DNA of 64,000 nt from an uncultured Idiomarina sp. (GCA_946885915.1 CAMPHF010000002.1:186001-250000); one strand, 5' to 3'; counted from the first letter of the stretch, positions 38,180 through 46,358 are shown. Translations and numbers: made by a program. Notes: generated by a model from the sequence alone, not told the origin.

Positions 38180-38737
38180 ATGACCGTATCCAAGGAAGTT
38201 GTCACTCACTCATCTGCGGCCCGTGCGCGCAACCTTCTGAGCGCATTAGCACTGGCTACCAGTTTAAGCCTACCGAGTTTTGGCGCGGCGGCTTTACTGC
38301 AACAAAATACGACGCCGACGGCAGACGTACGGGTTGCTACTGCATTACAAGAAGCAGCGCTAAAGTACGAAATTGATCAAGATGGTGATTACCGGATTCT
38401 CATTGAATACAGTGATGAAGGGCGTAGCCAACTCGTGTGGACCAATTCACAAACTTACGCGCTTGGCGACGCCTTGGAAGTTCGTGAAGTGTGGTCGGTC
38501 GCTTATGAAGTGCCGACAGTACTGCCCGTTACCCTAGCTAATCAACTATTACAGCGTAACTTTGATCAAATTATGGGCAACTGGCAGATCATGACAATTA
38601 ACGGTGGCTCTTATGTGGTATTTGCCGCTAAGGTTCCCGCCGATTTGGCGGCCGAGGAGCTTGCCGCAATCGTGTATGCGGTTTCCGAAACGGCCGACGA
38701 TTTTGAAGTTGAAATGATGGTTGGCGACGAATTTTAA
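38180..38737 (+). CDS. Exported YbjN-like protein of unknown function
   Basis: The ATG at 38180 has GGAAG five bases upstream. The 185-residue protein has an N-terminal hydrophobic segment (LLSALALATSLSLPSFGAAA), consistent with a long signal peptide. An alpha/beta domain follows that resembles the YbjN/secretion-chaperone fold: YRILIEYSDEGRSQLVWTN, then VTLANQLLQRNFDQIMGNWQI. No catalytic motif is visible. It ends 25 bases before the NlpE-META gene and probably shares its transcript. Confidence 0.65.
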   Translation: MTVSKEVVTHSSAARARNLLSALALATSLSLPSFGAAALLQQNTTPTADVRVATALQEAALKYEIDQDGDYRILIEYSDEGRSQLVWTNSQTYALGDALEVREVWSVAYEVPTVLPVTLANQLLQRNFDQIMGNWQIMTINGGSYVVFAAKVPADLAAEELAAIVYAVSETADDFEVEMMVGDEF

Positions 38738-38762
38738 GCGCCAGCTAGAAAGGAGTATACGC

Positions 38763-39605
38763 GTGTCCAGATTACCAATAATCCCAAGCATTCGTTCACA
38801 ATGGCGTCGATATGCGCTTGCCATGACCGCTGCTTGGGCAATATCGGGATGCGCGAGCCCACCTACGCCGTCGGTTAACGAAAGTCCCGTACCCGATACC
38901 CATAGCAGCCGTACCAGCTTAGATTGGCAAGGTTATTACTCAGGATTATTGCCCTGTGCCGATTGCGCCGGTATTTTTACCGAACTTACCCTTGCGGAGC
39001 AAACCTACCAGCTGCAACAAACCTATGTGGGTAAAATGGGCACCAGTTTCATTGGTTCCGGAAGTTTCAGTTGGCAACAGAATGGCCGCTTAATTAAGCT
39101 CGATAACCTAGACACTGGCGCAGCTATCTTCCAAGTTGCCGAGGGGCAATTGCGCCAGCGAGATATGCAGGGCAATCCAATTCAAGGTGAACTGGCGAAC
39201 GCCTACGTGTTGCATCAAGCACCATCACTAGACACCACCCTCACAACCCTCGCCAATACCTGGCAGCTGCTGCGAGTAAATGGTGGTGCCCTTCGTGCAA
39301 ATACCGCTGAACAAGCACAACGCCCGGTCGCCATTCATTTTACCGCCGCCGGGCAAGTTGCCGGTTTTAGCGGCTGTAACCGGTTTGCTGGTGAGTATAA
39401 AATTTCCAATCGTGGCCAATTAACCTTAGGCGCCTTGGCCAGCACTAAAATGGCATGCTTAAACGATGACGGCTTAGAGCAAGAGCTATTAAACGCCCTC
39501 CAAGCCGCGGACCGTTATTTTATTGCGGGCAACACACTGCACTTGTTGAGCCTTGCGACCGGCCAAACACTGACCTTTCAAAGGGTCGATGCGAGCCCTA
39601 ACTAA
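38763..39605 (+). CDS. NlpE-META (HslJ) domain lipoprotein
   Basis: The start is a GTG at 38763, chosen because AAGGAG lies 7 bases upstream. The 280-residue protein has a lipobox ISGC. An NlpE N-terminal domain follows, with YYSGLLPCADCAGI carrying the CxxC, then a linker and a C-terminal META/HslJ domain (VAGFSGCNRFAGEYKI, STKMAC). NlpE signals surface attachment or lipoprotein stress to Cpx in E. coli; META domains occur in HslJ and heat- or novobiocin-linked proteins. The fusion is known in marine gammaproteobacteria as far as I recall. An envelope-stress role is inferred. Confidence 0.85.
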   Translation: MSRLPIIPSIRSQWRRYALAMTAAWAISGCASPPTPSVNESPVPDTHSSRTSLDWQGYYSGLLPCADCAGIFTELTLAEQTYQLQQTYVGKMGTSFIGSGSFSWQQNGRLIKLDNLDTGAAIFQVAEGQLRQRDMQGNPIQGELANAYVLHQAPSLDTTLTTLANTWQLLRVNGGALRANTAEQAQRPVAIHFTAAGQVAGFSGCNRFAGEYKISNRGQLTLGALASTKMACLNDDGLEQELLNALQAADRYFIAGNTLHLLSLATGQTLTFQRVDASPN

Positions 39606-40297
39606 GCGCTTTGCAAAGCCTGCTGCGCCTGTTGATCAAGCTCTTCTTGTAAAGCCGGATCAAGCCGAAGTTGGCGTGCCAGTTCCTGCAAATAAGAACG
39701 CTCCATAAAATTTTGTGCGTCGACAGCAAACACACTGGCTAAATACATTTCAGCAGCCATCTCGGTACTCTTCGCAGCCCGTGCAACATCGGCAGGGTCT
39801 AGTGGCTTAGCGAGTTCTGCATGCAGCCACTGCTGCGTGCTTGCATCACCGCCCAACTTTGCCAACTCCTCATCAATCAGCTGCTGCTCGCGCGCATCGA
39901 TATGACCATCTGCCTTAGCGGCGCCAATCAACGCGGTTAAAATGGCATGACTATGGGTTTCTGCCTGGGCTGGCGGTAACCGATCAATAGTTTGTGGTTC
40001 ATGATAGGTACTGCCACCTGCCGTTTGTTTCTGCTGATAATTGTTGTAAGCCTTATAAGCAATCACGCCAAGCGCCGCTAAGCCGCCATAAGTCAGCACT
40101 TTGCCACCTATTTTGCGGCCCTTTTTGCTACCTAATAGCAAACCAAGTGCGCCGCCGGTAACCGCGCCACCGCCAAAGCTATTCATGAACCCGCCGGCAG
40201 ATTTCCCTGACTGACCTTGCTGCTGACTTTGCGAGCCGCCGCCAAACAGCTGGCTGCCTTGCTGCATTAACTGATCTAACAAACCCTTGGTGTTCAT
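39602..40297 (-). CDS. DUF533/YebE-type protein with TerB-like domain
   Basis: The protein has 231 residues. A Gly/Gln-rich N-terminus and a Gly-rich hydrophobic segment (GGGAVTGGALGLLLGSKKGR, then LTYGGLAALGVIAYKAY) are typical of YebE/DUF533. The C-terminal half is TerB-like (AAKADGHIDAREQQLIDEEL). It is probably inner-membrane attached. In E. coli yebE responds to the Cpx envelope-stress system, a possible link to the NlpE-like neighbour. Its stop overlaps that of the NlpE-META gene in a CTAA. Confidence 0.85.
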   Translation of the reverse strand: MNTKGLLDQLMQQGSQLFGGGSQSQQQGQSGKSAGGFMNSFGGGAVTGGALGLLLGSKKGRKIGGKVLTYGGLAALGVIAYKAYNNYQQKQTAGGSTYHEPQTIDRLPPAQAETHSHAILTALIGAAKADGHIDAREQQLIDEELAKLGGDASTQQWLHAELAKPLDPADVARAAKSTEMAAEMYLASVFAVDAQNFMERSYLQELARQLRLDPALQEELDQQAQQALQSA

Positions 40298-40472
40298 AGT
40301 TGCCTCATATTTTGTAGTATTAGTTATGGTGAGCTTTACCTTACTTTACCTATGACGCTCTTTCTCTCACAAAATTCCCATGTCATCTTGTCTTATTGTG
40401 CCTAATTTTTCGATCGTTTATGCTGTCAGCTATTGCGCTGATGCAAACGCCCACTACAGGAATACCAGCAAT

Positions 40473-40868
40473 ATGCGTCTTAATCTGTGGCTCAGTGTAT
40501 TGGTCGCCGCACTGTTTTTTGCAGCTATTATTATTGGCATATCATTCGCCGACTTACCGCGCTCGGTATTTGCCGTCTATTTTGTCTTCAGCCTGATCTC
40601 GTTTGTGGCGTTTGGGCTCGACAAGCGTGCCGCCATGCGCGGCGATCAGCGCCATAGTGAGGCCAGCTTACTAACCACCGCGTTGGTCGGTGGCTGGCCT
40701 GGCGCCTTAATAGCGCGCCACCTGTTTCGGCATAAAACCCAAAAAGCCGCGTTCCGCATCGAATTTTGGTTATGTGTGTGCGTGAATCTTGGCGCACTCA
40801 TTTGGCTGTTCCAGTATAATGGCCTGACCATTTTACAAGAACTTGTGTATCGAGCCCTGAATGCCTGA
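40473..40868 (+). CDS. DUF1294 membrane protein
   Basis: From the ATG at 40473 (MRLNLWLSVL) the protein has 131 residues and four predicted helices. The central FGLDKRAAMRGDQRHSEASLLTTALVGGWPGALIARHLFRHKTQK is the DUF1294 signature, quoted here only by its ends: the DKRAA and RHKTQK motifs. Function is unknown; some family members carry an N-terminal cold-shock domain, absent here. Its 3' end overlaps the patatin gene by 8 bases. Confidence 0.85.
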   Translation: MRLNLWLSVLVAALFFAAIIIGISFADLPRSVFAVYFVFSLISFVAFGLDKRAAMRGDQRHSEASLLTTALVGGWPGALIARHLFRHKTQKAAFRIEFWLCVCVNLGALIWLFQYNGLTILQELVYRALNA

Positions 40869-41724
40869 TGCAGCCCCAACCCGCGCCCTTGTTGTTGAAG
40901 GGGGCGCTATGCGCGGCATCTTCGCCGCTGGTGTACTTGATTGCTTTATTGAGCACGACTACAACCCGTTTCAGTTTGCCCTAGGCGTTTCCGCAGGTTC
41001 CACTAACCTAATCGGTTACTTAGCCGGCGATCACGGCCGCAGTCGGCGTATTTTGTTTGAGCACGCCGGCACCGAGGATTTCCTCAACTGGCGACGCTAC
41101 CTAAAAGGTGGGCATTTTGCGGATGTGAGCTGGCTCTGGCACCAATCGTTTAATGATGTACCACTTTCAGTCACGCGCTACCTTGAGGGCCAGTGCCCGC
41201 TGTACGTGGTCACCACTGAGGTGGCCACCGGCCAAGCGCTGTATACCCAAGTGAATGCCGACAATTTGCATCAAGTGTTTCCGGCCTCCTGCGCCATTCC
41301 ATTGGTGTACCGAGATTTTCCATTACTAGATGGACGCGCCATGACCGATGGTGGCTTAGCTGACTCGATTCCGGTATTGAAAGCTTATGAAATGGGCGCG
41401 CGCGATATTACCGTAGTGCTCTCCAATCCACGCGGATTTCGCAAAGTAGAACGCCAAATTCCACAATTTATGCGGCGTTTATTCGACGACCATCCACAGT
41501 TATTCGAGGCGGTGGTGCGGCGTTCGGCCATTTATAACCAAGCGATAGACTTTATCGACCACCCGCCGCGTGATTGCCGGGTAACAGCCATCGCGCCACC
41601 TAAGGGGTTCCCGGTCGGGCGCTTCACTCAAGACCATTACAAACTGCATGTCGGCTATAGTATGGGGCATGTAGAGGCTGGAAAAATATTCGTTAAACCG
41701 CGCGGAGGCGCTTATGTGGACTGA
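40861..41724 (+). CDS. Patatin-like phospholipase (YjjU type)
   Basis: The protein has 287 residues. The oxyanion loop EGGAMRG, the nucleophile elbow GVSAGS (Ser44) and the catalytic Asp163 in TDGGLAD are all present, so it is an intact patatin Ser-Asp dyad. It has no signal peptide and is cytoplasmic or membrane-associated. It should hydrolyse acyl esters of phospholipids or lysolipids. It overlaps its neighbours on both sides, in one translation-coupled run with the DUF1294 and CaCA genes. Confidence 0.9.
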   Translation: MPDAAPTRALVVEGGAMRGIFAAGVLDCFIEHDYNPFQFALGVSAGSTNLIGYLAGDHGRSRRILFEHAGTEDFLNWRRYLKGGHFADVSWLWHQSFNDVPLSVTRYLEGQCPLYVVTTEVATGQALYTQVNADNLHQVFPASCAIPLVYRDFPLLDGRAMTDGGLADSIPVLKAYEMGARDITVVLSNPRGFRKVERQIPQFMRRLFDDHPQLFEAVVRRSAIYNQAIDFIDHPPRDCRVTAIAPPKGFPVGRFTQDHYKLHVGYSMGHVEAGKIFVKPRGGAYVD

Positions 41725-42691
41725 TTTGCTATGGATATCCGTGGGTGTTGTGCTGTTGACCTTCGGCGGTGAAATTCTTATTAAAGGTGCGTTGGGTGCG
41801 GCCAAACGTCTGAATGTATCGCCATTATTGAGTGGCTTAGTAATTGTCGGATTTGGTACCTCATCGCCAGAACTTGCCGTTTCTGTGGACGCGGCGCTTA
41901 ACCAAAGCCCTGATATTGCGGTGGGTAACGTGGTCGGCAGTAACATTGGTAACATTCTGCTGATTTTAGGCCTGTGCGCGATGATCATGCCGATGCGAGT
42001 GCAACCGCTAGCGCTGCGCCGCGACGGTTTAACCATGCTTGCCGCCACTATATTGGTGATTGCACTGATTGGCGGTGTAGGGCTGGCGCGTTTTGATGCA
42101 TTGGTTATGCTACTCGCACTCGCGGCTTACTTAACGTGGGCGTATTTAACCGAGCGCCAACAGCAACAACCTGCGGCCATAGCTGCTGCCGAATTGCATC
42201 AGGCCGAAGCCGACGAAATTCAGCATTACCCAGCCCAAACTTGGAAAATTACCGGCTATATTTTGGTTGGTTTAGTGCTACTGATTGCCGGTTCTCGCGG
42301 GCTATTAATTGGTGCGGTAAGCCTGGCGCAAAGCTTTGGCGTGTCAGAAGCCCTGATTGGCCTGACCCTAGTGGCGGTCGGCACTTCACTACCTGAACTC
42401 ACAGTGTCGGTGATGGCCGCCATTCGTAAACACGCAGATGTCGCAGTCGGTAATATTCTGGGCAGTAATATTTTTAATATTCTCGGTATATTGGGCGTGT
42501 CAGCGCTATTACAACCATTGCCGGTGGCCCAGCGGATGCTGCAATTCGACCTGTGGGTGATGCTCGCTAGTGCCGTATTACTACTGGTGTTTTTATTTAC
42601 CGGCCGCCGGTTAAGCCGATTAGAGGGTGCACTGCTAGCAATAGGTTATGTGGCTTACGTTTACGCTAGCTTCGTACTGTTCCCGGGGTAA
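41714..42691 (+). CDS. CaCA-family calcium/sodium:cation exchanger (YrbG type)
   Basis: This is a 325-residue membrane protein. The two alpha-repeats are clear: GFGTSSPELAVS with GNVVGSNIGNI, and AVGTSLPELTVS with GNILGSNIFNI. The acidic residues that coordinate the cation are kept in both. About ten helices with a short acidic central loop (AELHQAEADEIQH) match the prokaryotic K+-independent type. It exchanges Ca2+ for Na+ or H+ across the inner membrane, by family. Its start lies 11 bases inside the patatin gene. Confidence 0.93.
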   Translation: MWTDLLWISVGVVLLTFGGEILIKGALGAAKRLNVSPLLSGLVIVGFGTSSPELAVSVDAALNQSPDIAVGNVVGSNIGNILLILGLCAMIMPMRVQPLALRRDGLTMLAATILVIALIGGVGLARFDALVMLLALAAYLTWAYLTERQQQQPAAIAAAELHQAEADEIQHYPAQTWKITGYILVGLVLLIAGSRGLLIGAVSLAQSFGVSEALIGLTLVAVGTSLPELTVSVMAAIRKHADVAVGNILGSNIFNILGILGVSALLQPLPVAQRMLQFDLWVMLASAVLLLVFLFTGRRLSRLEGALLAIGYVAYVYASFVLFPG

Positions 42692-42695
42692 TGAG

Positions 42696-43271
42696 ATGGA
42701 CGCTAAACTCGCCATTACGCAGTTACAAGCATGGGTCGCTCAGGTGGTGGTTAAATACAATCTATGTCCGTTTGCGCGGCGCGAAGTTGAATCAAATAGC
42801 ATTCGCTACGTAGCGGCGGAAGGCCCTACCGAGCACCTGTTACAGCAGCTGCTAGATGAGTGCCTGTTACTGCAGCAACAGCCGAGCGTTGCCACCACAC
42901 TCATTGCGTTACCGCGCGGCTATGAAGGCTTCTTTGATTATTTAGATTTACTCAATATTGCCGAGCAATTGCTGGAGGCAGAAGGCTTTACCGGCGAGTT
43001 TCAGTTAGCCAGCTTTCATCCGGATTACTGCTTTGCCGATAGCCCCCAGCACGATGCGGCTAATTTCACTAATCGCGCGCCCGTGCCGGCCTTGCACATA
43101 TTGCGTGAAGCTCAACTGGAGCAAGCGCTGGCTGAATATGATGAGCCCGAGAGTATTCCCGATCGCAACATTGCTTTTGCCCGGCGAAAAGGTGCTGAAT
43201 TCTTTGTGCAACTGCTCGCGCACATCACCAGTTCGGCGGCTGCGCCAAACAAACCTAACAACCCTCACTAA
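42696..43271 (+). CDS. DUF1415 family protein
   Basis: Starting at 42696 (MDAKLAITQL), the 191-residue protein carries the DUF1415 motifs: YNLCPFAR near residue 22 and the FHPDYCFAD block near 108, ending with the NIAFARRKG segment. The conserved cysteines and histidine suggest metal or redox chemistry, but the family has no known function. It follows the exchanger by 4 bases. Confidence 0.85.
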   Translation: MDAKLAITQLQAWVAQVVVKYNLCPFARREVESNSIRYVAAEGPTEHLLQQLLDECLLLQQQPSVATTLIALPRGYEGFFDYLDLLNIAEQLLEAEGFTGEFQLASFHPDYCFADSPQHDAANFTNRAPVPALHILREAQLEQALAEYDEPESIPDRNIAFARRKGAEFFVQLLAHITSSAAAPNKPNNPH

Positions 43272-43283
43272 CGGATAATCGCT

Positions 43284-43736
43284 ATGTCTATGCTTAGCTA
43301 CCGCCAGATATACCTGTTGATCATGCTCGTAATGCTAAGTAGTCAGCCAGTGAGCGCTACGCCCACAACGTCAAAGCCGCCAATCAATCCCGAAGCCCTT
43401 ACCCGCAGCTATTACCAAGCCTTTAATGACCGCAATTTTATGCGCATTGACGAGCTGTTGGCCGAGCAGTTCGAATGGGCAAGTGTTGCCAACGGCGAGC
43501 GACGCGTTGAAATAAAAGGCAAAGACGCCCTTTTTACCTGGCTCACCAACTATTTTGAGGCCTGCCCCAGTTGCCGCAGCGAAATACTAAGCCTAGAGAC
43601 CACCGGCCTGAGGGTTCTGATTCATGAACGCATGCACTGGCAAAATAGCAGCGGCGACTGGCAGCAAGCTGAAGCGAAAGCTGAATATGAGTTCTCGGAC
43701 ACTGGCCAACTGCAAGCCGCGACTTACATGGAATAA
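43284..43736 (+). CDS. Exported NTF2/SnoaL-like protein
   Basis: The 150-residue protein has a signal peptide (about 1-25, VSA-TP) and a single NTF2-like cone domain (LTRSYYQAFNDRNFMRIDELLAEQFEW; LRVLIHERMHW). The fold binds small hydrophobic ligands or catalyses simple reactions; no active-site set is obvious. Two cysteines (CPSC) could form a disulfide in the periplasm. It is the last gene of the rightward run, 12 bases after the DUF1415 gene. Confidence 0.75.
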   Translation: MSMLSYRQIYLLIMLVMLSSQPVSATPTTSKPPINPEALTRSYYQAFNDRNFMRIDELLAEQFEWASVANGERRVEIKGKDALFTWLTNYFEACPSCRSEILSLETTGLRVLIHERMHWQNSSGDWQQAEAKAEYEFSDTGQLQAATYME

Positions 43737-43745
43737 TTCAGCTAA

Positions 43746-43778
43746 CTGATGCGCTGACTGACGCGCTGACTGACGCGG
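43746..43778. repeat. 12-bp tandem repeat after the NTF2-like gene
   Basis: CTGATGCGCTGA, CTGACGCGCTGA and a partial CTGACGCGG follow each other between two convergent genes. It is short and not clearly structured as a terminator. Confidence 0.6.
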
Positions 43779-43789
43779 AAAGAAAGCCG

Positions 43790-44233
43790 CTACACACGCG
43801 CCAGAATTTTATCTAGCTCGTTGGCAAATGCCATCCGATCGCGCTGATGCAAGGGCGGCGGACCGCCGCTTTGTTCACCACTAGCGCGCATGGTGTCCAT
43901 AAAATCGCGAATATTCAGACGCTGCCCAATGTTGTCTTTGGTAAACAACTCACCGCGGGGGCTTAACGCGATAGCACCTTTTGCCAAGACTTCTGCAGCC
44001 AGCGGAATGTCGGCTGTGATCACTAGGTCGCCGGTCTCGCACAGCTTAACAATTTCAGTATCCGCGACATCAAATCCCGCGGCCACCTGAATGCTTCGAA
44101 TAAATTTTGACGGTGGCGTTGGAATACGCTGATTGGCCACAAATACTAATTCCAGCTGCTTGCGCTCTGCCGCACGGCACAGAATTTCTTTAATCACTTT
44201 GGGAATTGCGTCGGCATCGACCCATATTTTCAT
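43790..44233 (-). CDS. YaiI/YqxD family protein (UPF0178)
   Basis: The protein has 147 residues. [10 protein letters not shown] at the N-terminus, [13 protein letters not shown] in the middle and [11 protein letters not shown] further on are the UPF0178 signature. The conserved aspartates resemble a PIN/NYN-type nuclease site, so RNA cleavage is suspected for the family but not shown. It is a single gene. Confidence 0.9.
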   Translation of the reverse strand: MKIWVDADAIPKVIKEILCRAAERKQLELVFVANQRIPTPPSKFIRSIQVAAGFDVADTEIVKLCETGDLVITADIPLAAEVLAKGAIALSPRGELFTKDNIGQRLNIRDFMDTMRASGEQSGGPPPLHQRDRMAFANELDKILARV

Positions 44234-44350
44234 CGCTGGCTCACTATTTATACTTTTAAAAAACTAGACTTTCACAGGGTAATTACGTCAACATGACTGC
44301 ATTAATGGTGCTTTCATGCAGTATCTCAACCCGAGTTATCATAACAGGCT

Positions 44351-45238
44351 ATGCCAAATTCCGCGTTCGAACAGTTAGGTCAATACATGGATTTGTTGCT
44401 CGACGCTATTTGCGTGGTCAACATAGACCATGAATTTAGCTATGTGAGCCCGGGCGCCGAACGTGTGTTCGGCTACAAGCCCAGCGAAATGCTCGGCCGT
44501 AGCATGTTCGAGTTTATGCACCCTGATGACCATCAAGCCACCCGTGACCTCGCGCAGCGGGTAAATAGTGGCGAGCAAGTCACCCATTTCGAAAACCGCT
44601 ATATTCGCAAGAACGGTCAAATTGTGCATTTATTATGGTCGGCGCGCTGGAGCGAGAGGGATCACGTGCGAGTTGGCGTGGCCCGCGATATATCTGAGCA
44701 CAAGCGCTTGGAACAAGAGCGTGAAGCCCTAATTGCCCGATTAGAACTCATGGCACTCACCGATCCGCTTACCAAACTCCCCAATCGCGCCCTGTTTTAC
44801 GATCGCGTTGCCACCGCACAAGCGCGCGCCAGTCGCGACGGCACGCAACTCGGCGTGTTGTACTTAGATTTAGATAAATTCAAACATATTAACGACGCCT
44901 ACGGCCATGCCACTGGCGATCAATTGCTGCAAACGGTTGCCCAGCGTATTGCGAGTAACTTACGTGCCACTGACACCGTTGCGCGCCTAGGCGGCGATGA
45001 ATTTGTAGTCCTCGTAGATGGGGTGAATGACGAGGCCGATGTCGTGAGTGTGGCTGAAAAAATACTCCTCAGCCTGCGCGAACCGTTGCAATTGCCACAT
45101 GGCACTGAGTTAGTCACGGCCAGCATTGGTCTAGCCTTATGGCCAATGCACGGCGACACCATCGATGCGCTCCTATCACATGCCGACCAAGCCATGTATC
45201 GCGCCAAAAATGCCGGCGCCAACCAGCTGAGCGGCTAA
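44351..45238 (+). CDS. PAS-GGDEF diguanylate cyclase
   Basis: The protein has 295 residues and no membrane segment. A PAS domain (about 10-115, with FGYKPSEMLGRSMFEFMHPDD) feeds into a GGDEF domain. The signature GGDEF is intact at 214-218, and the inhibitory site RATD (205-208) lies five residues upstream. Active synthesis of c-di-GMP with product inhibition is therefore expected. The PAS ligand is unknown. It contrasts with the degenerate GGDEF-EAL protein at 23914-26802. Confidence 0.95.
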   Translation: MPNSAFEQLGQYMDLLLDAICVVNIDHEFSYVSPGAERVFGYKPSEMLGRSMFEFMHPDDHQATRDLAQRVNSGEQVTHFENRYIRKNGQIVHLLWSARWSERDHVRVGVARDISEHKRLEQEREALIARLELMALTDPLTKLPNRALFYDRVATAQARASRDGTQLGVLYLDLDKFKHINDAYGHATGDQLLQTVAQRIASNLRATDTVARLGGDEFVVLVDGVNDEADVVSVAEKILLSLREPLQLPHGTELVTASIGLALWPMHGDTIDALLSHADQAMYRAKNAGANQLSG

Positions 45239-45247
45239 GATATTGGG

Positions 45248-45272
45248 AAGAACAAATCACTGCTTTGTTCTT
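45248..45272. terminator. AT-rich hairpin after the diguanylate cyclase gene
   Basis: AAGAACAAA and TTTGTTCTT form a perfect 9-bp inverted repeat around a 7-base loop, 9 bases after the cyclase stop. The stem is AT-rich and no T-run follows, so termination would be weak. It also marks the left border of an AT-rich segment. Confidence 0.4.
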
Positions 45273-45428
45273 GTCACCTTATTCACAAGCCCATTTAGTA
45301 CATAAAAATACGTTTAATGTGCGCACAAATGAGCGAGCTTAATTGCTAACCTTTTCTAAGGTATTTCGACTTCGCCTGAACGGCCACCTCAACCATAGCT
45401 AAAATAGGTTTAATCACCGAGCTCAGAA

Positions 45429-45464
45429 GTTGTCAGTTGACAACCTCTTTTGTTTTATTTAAAT
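45429..45464 (+). promoter_or_regulatory. Promoter with embedded palindrome for the toxin-antitoxin-like pair
   Basis: GTTGTCA-GT-TGACAAC (45429-45444) is a perfect 7-bp inverted repeat with a 2-base spacer. Its right half contains a consensus -35 TTGACA (45437-45442), followed after 16 bases by TTAAAT (45459-45464) as a possible -10. A protein bound to the palindrome would block RNA polymerase, the arrangement expected for an autoregulated pair. Confidence 0.65.
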
Positions 45465-45488
45465 TACTTTTTGAGTGTTACCACCAAT

Positions 45489-45749
45489 ATGTCGAGAAAA
45501 AAGCATACAAACAAAGAGATCGAAGCTGCATTGAAATATGCAGAGGCGTTTGGTTGGCGCATCGAGATTGGTGGTAGTCATGCTTGGGGAAAAATGTACT
45601 GCCCAAACAATGATATTCAATGTCGCTGCGGCGAGTTTTGTATTTCTAGTATTTGGAGTACGCCTAAAAGTACTTATCATCATGCAAAACAAATAAGAAA
45701 AGTTGTTGATAATTGTAGTGTTCTTCAACCTAAACAAAAGGAGAGCTAA
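45489..45749 (+). CDS. HicA-like small protein, candidate toxin
   Basis: The start at ATG 45489 gives an 86-residue basic protein. The N-terminal helix (NKEIEAALKYAEAFGW) leads to a strand ending in IGGSHAWGKM. A Gly-Ser-His in this position recalls the catalytic histidine (His31 here) of HicA-type dsRBD-fold mRNA interferases. A cysteine cluster (Cys38, Cys45, Cys47, Cys51, i.e. CxCGxxxC) is not a HicA feature and may bind zinc. Composition is AT-rich. It is immediately followed, with no gap, by a DNA-binding protein gene. I infer the toxin half of a toxin-antitoxin pair; another RNA-related role is possible. Confidence 0.6.
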   Translation: MSRKKHTNKEIEAALKYAEAFGWRIEIGGSHAWGKMYCPNNDIQCRCGEFCISSIWSTPKSTYHHAKQIRKVVDNCSVLQPKQKES

Positions 45750-46274
45750 ATGATTGAATTTGAGTTCACCTTGAAGTTTGCGCTTCCAAATCCTGCCGAT
45801 GATCCGGATTTTTATGTAGAGGCATTGAGTCGAGCAGGTTGTGATGATGCCATCATTGGTATTGGTCAAAAGGGGCGCATCGCACTAATCTTCAACCGTG
45901 TGGAACTTGATGCATTAACTGCTGTTTCGACAGCTATTAGGGACGTCAAAAGTGTCTTACCTGATGCCAAGCTAATAGAGTCTACGCCCGACCTAGTCGG
46001 GCTGTCAGATATTGCAAAATTAGTTGGTGTAACAAGACAATACTTACGCAAATTAGAGGTCACCAAAAGTAATTTCCCACAGCCGGTTCACACTGGAACC
46101 GTCGCCATTTGGCACCTTTCTACTTTTCTGGACTGGTATGAGGGAGCATCTAATAAACAAATAGATGCAAGCATCAAACAGATTGCTGCCGCGAATATGA
46201 CGATTAATATTGCTAAAGAGTGGTCACAACTCGATCATGGAATTAAGTCGAGCCTCTCTCAGATAGCGTATTAG
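45750..46274 (+). CDS. AlpA/MerR-like DNA-binding protein, candidate antitoxin
   Basis: The protein has 174 residues, with AAGGAG before its ATG, which directly abuts the stop of the upstream gene. Residues 1-78 form an alpha/beta domain without recognised family. Residues 82-130 are a helix-turn-helix of AlpA/excisionase type (LVGLSDIAKLVGVTRQYLRK, then FPQPVHTGTVAIWHLSTFLDWY). A helical tail follows. The order toxin-then-antitoxin and the DNA-binding domain fit hicAB-like autoregulation through the palindrome at 45429-45444. An alternative is a regulator unrelated to toxin neutralisation. Confidence 0.65.
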   Translation: MIEFEFTLKFALPNPADDPDFYVEALSRAGCDDAIIGIGQKGRIALIFNRVELDALTAVSTAIRDVKSVLPDAKLIESTPDLVGLSDIAKLVGVTRQYLRKLEVTKSNFPQPVHTGTVAIWHLSTFLDWYEGASNKQIDASIKQIAAANMTINIAKEWSQLDHGIKSSLSQIAY

Positions 46275-46358
46275 CGCAGCTGATTCATCATCAGATATTT
46301 ACTTTACAGTTAAAGAAAATGTCATTCGATAGGGCATCAACCGACGACTTTAAATTGC

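Noticed and set aside
41500..42048. 182-codon minus-strand frame opposite the patatin and CaCA genes
   Set aside because: It is a shadow of two clear families on the plus strand and has no recognisable domain.
43746..43778. Short tandem repeat as a mobile or regulatory element
   Set aside because: Fewer than three copies, no dyad symmetry forming a terminator, and no gene dependence visible.
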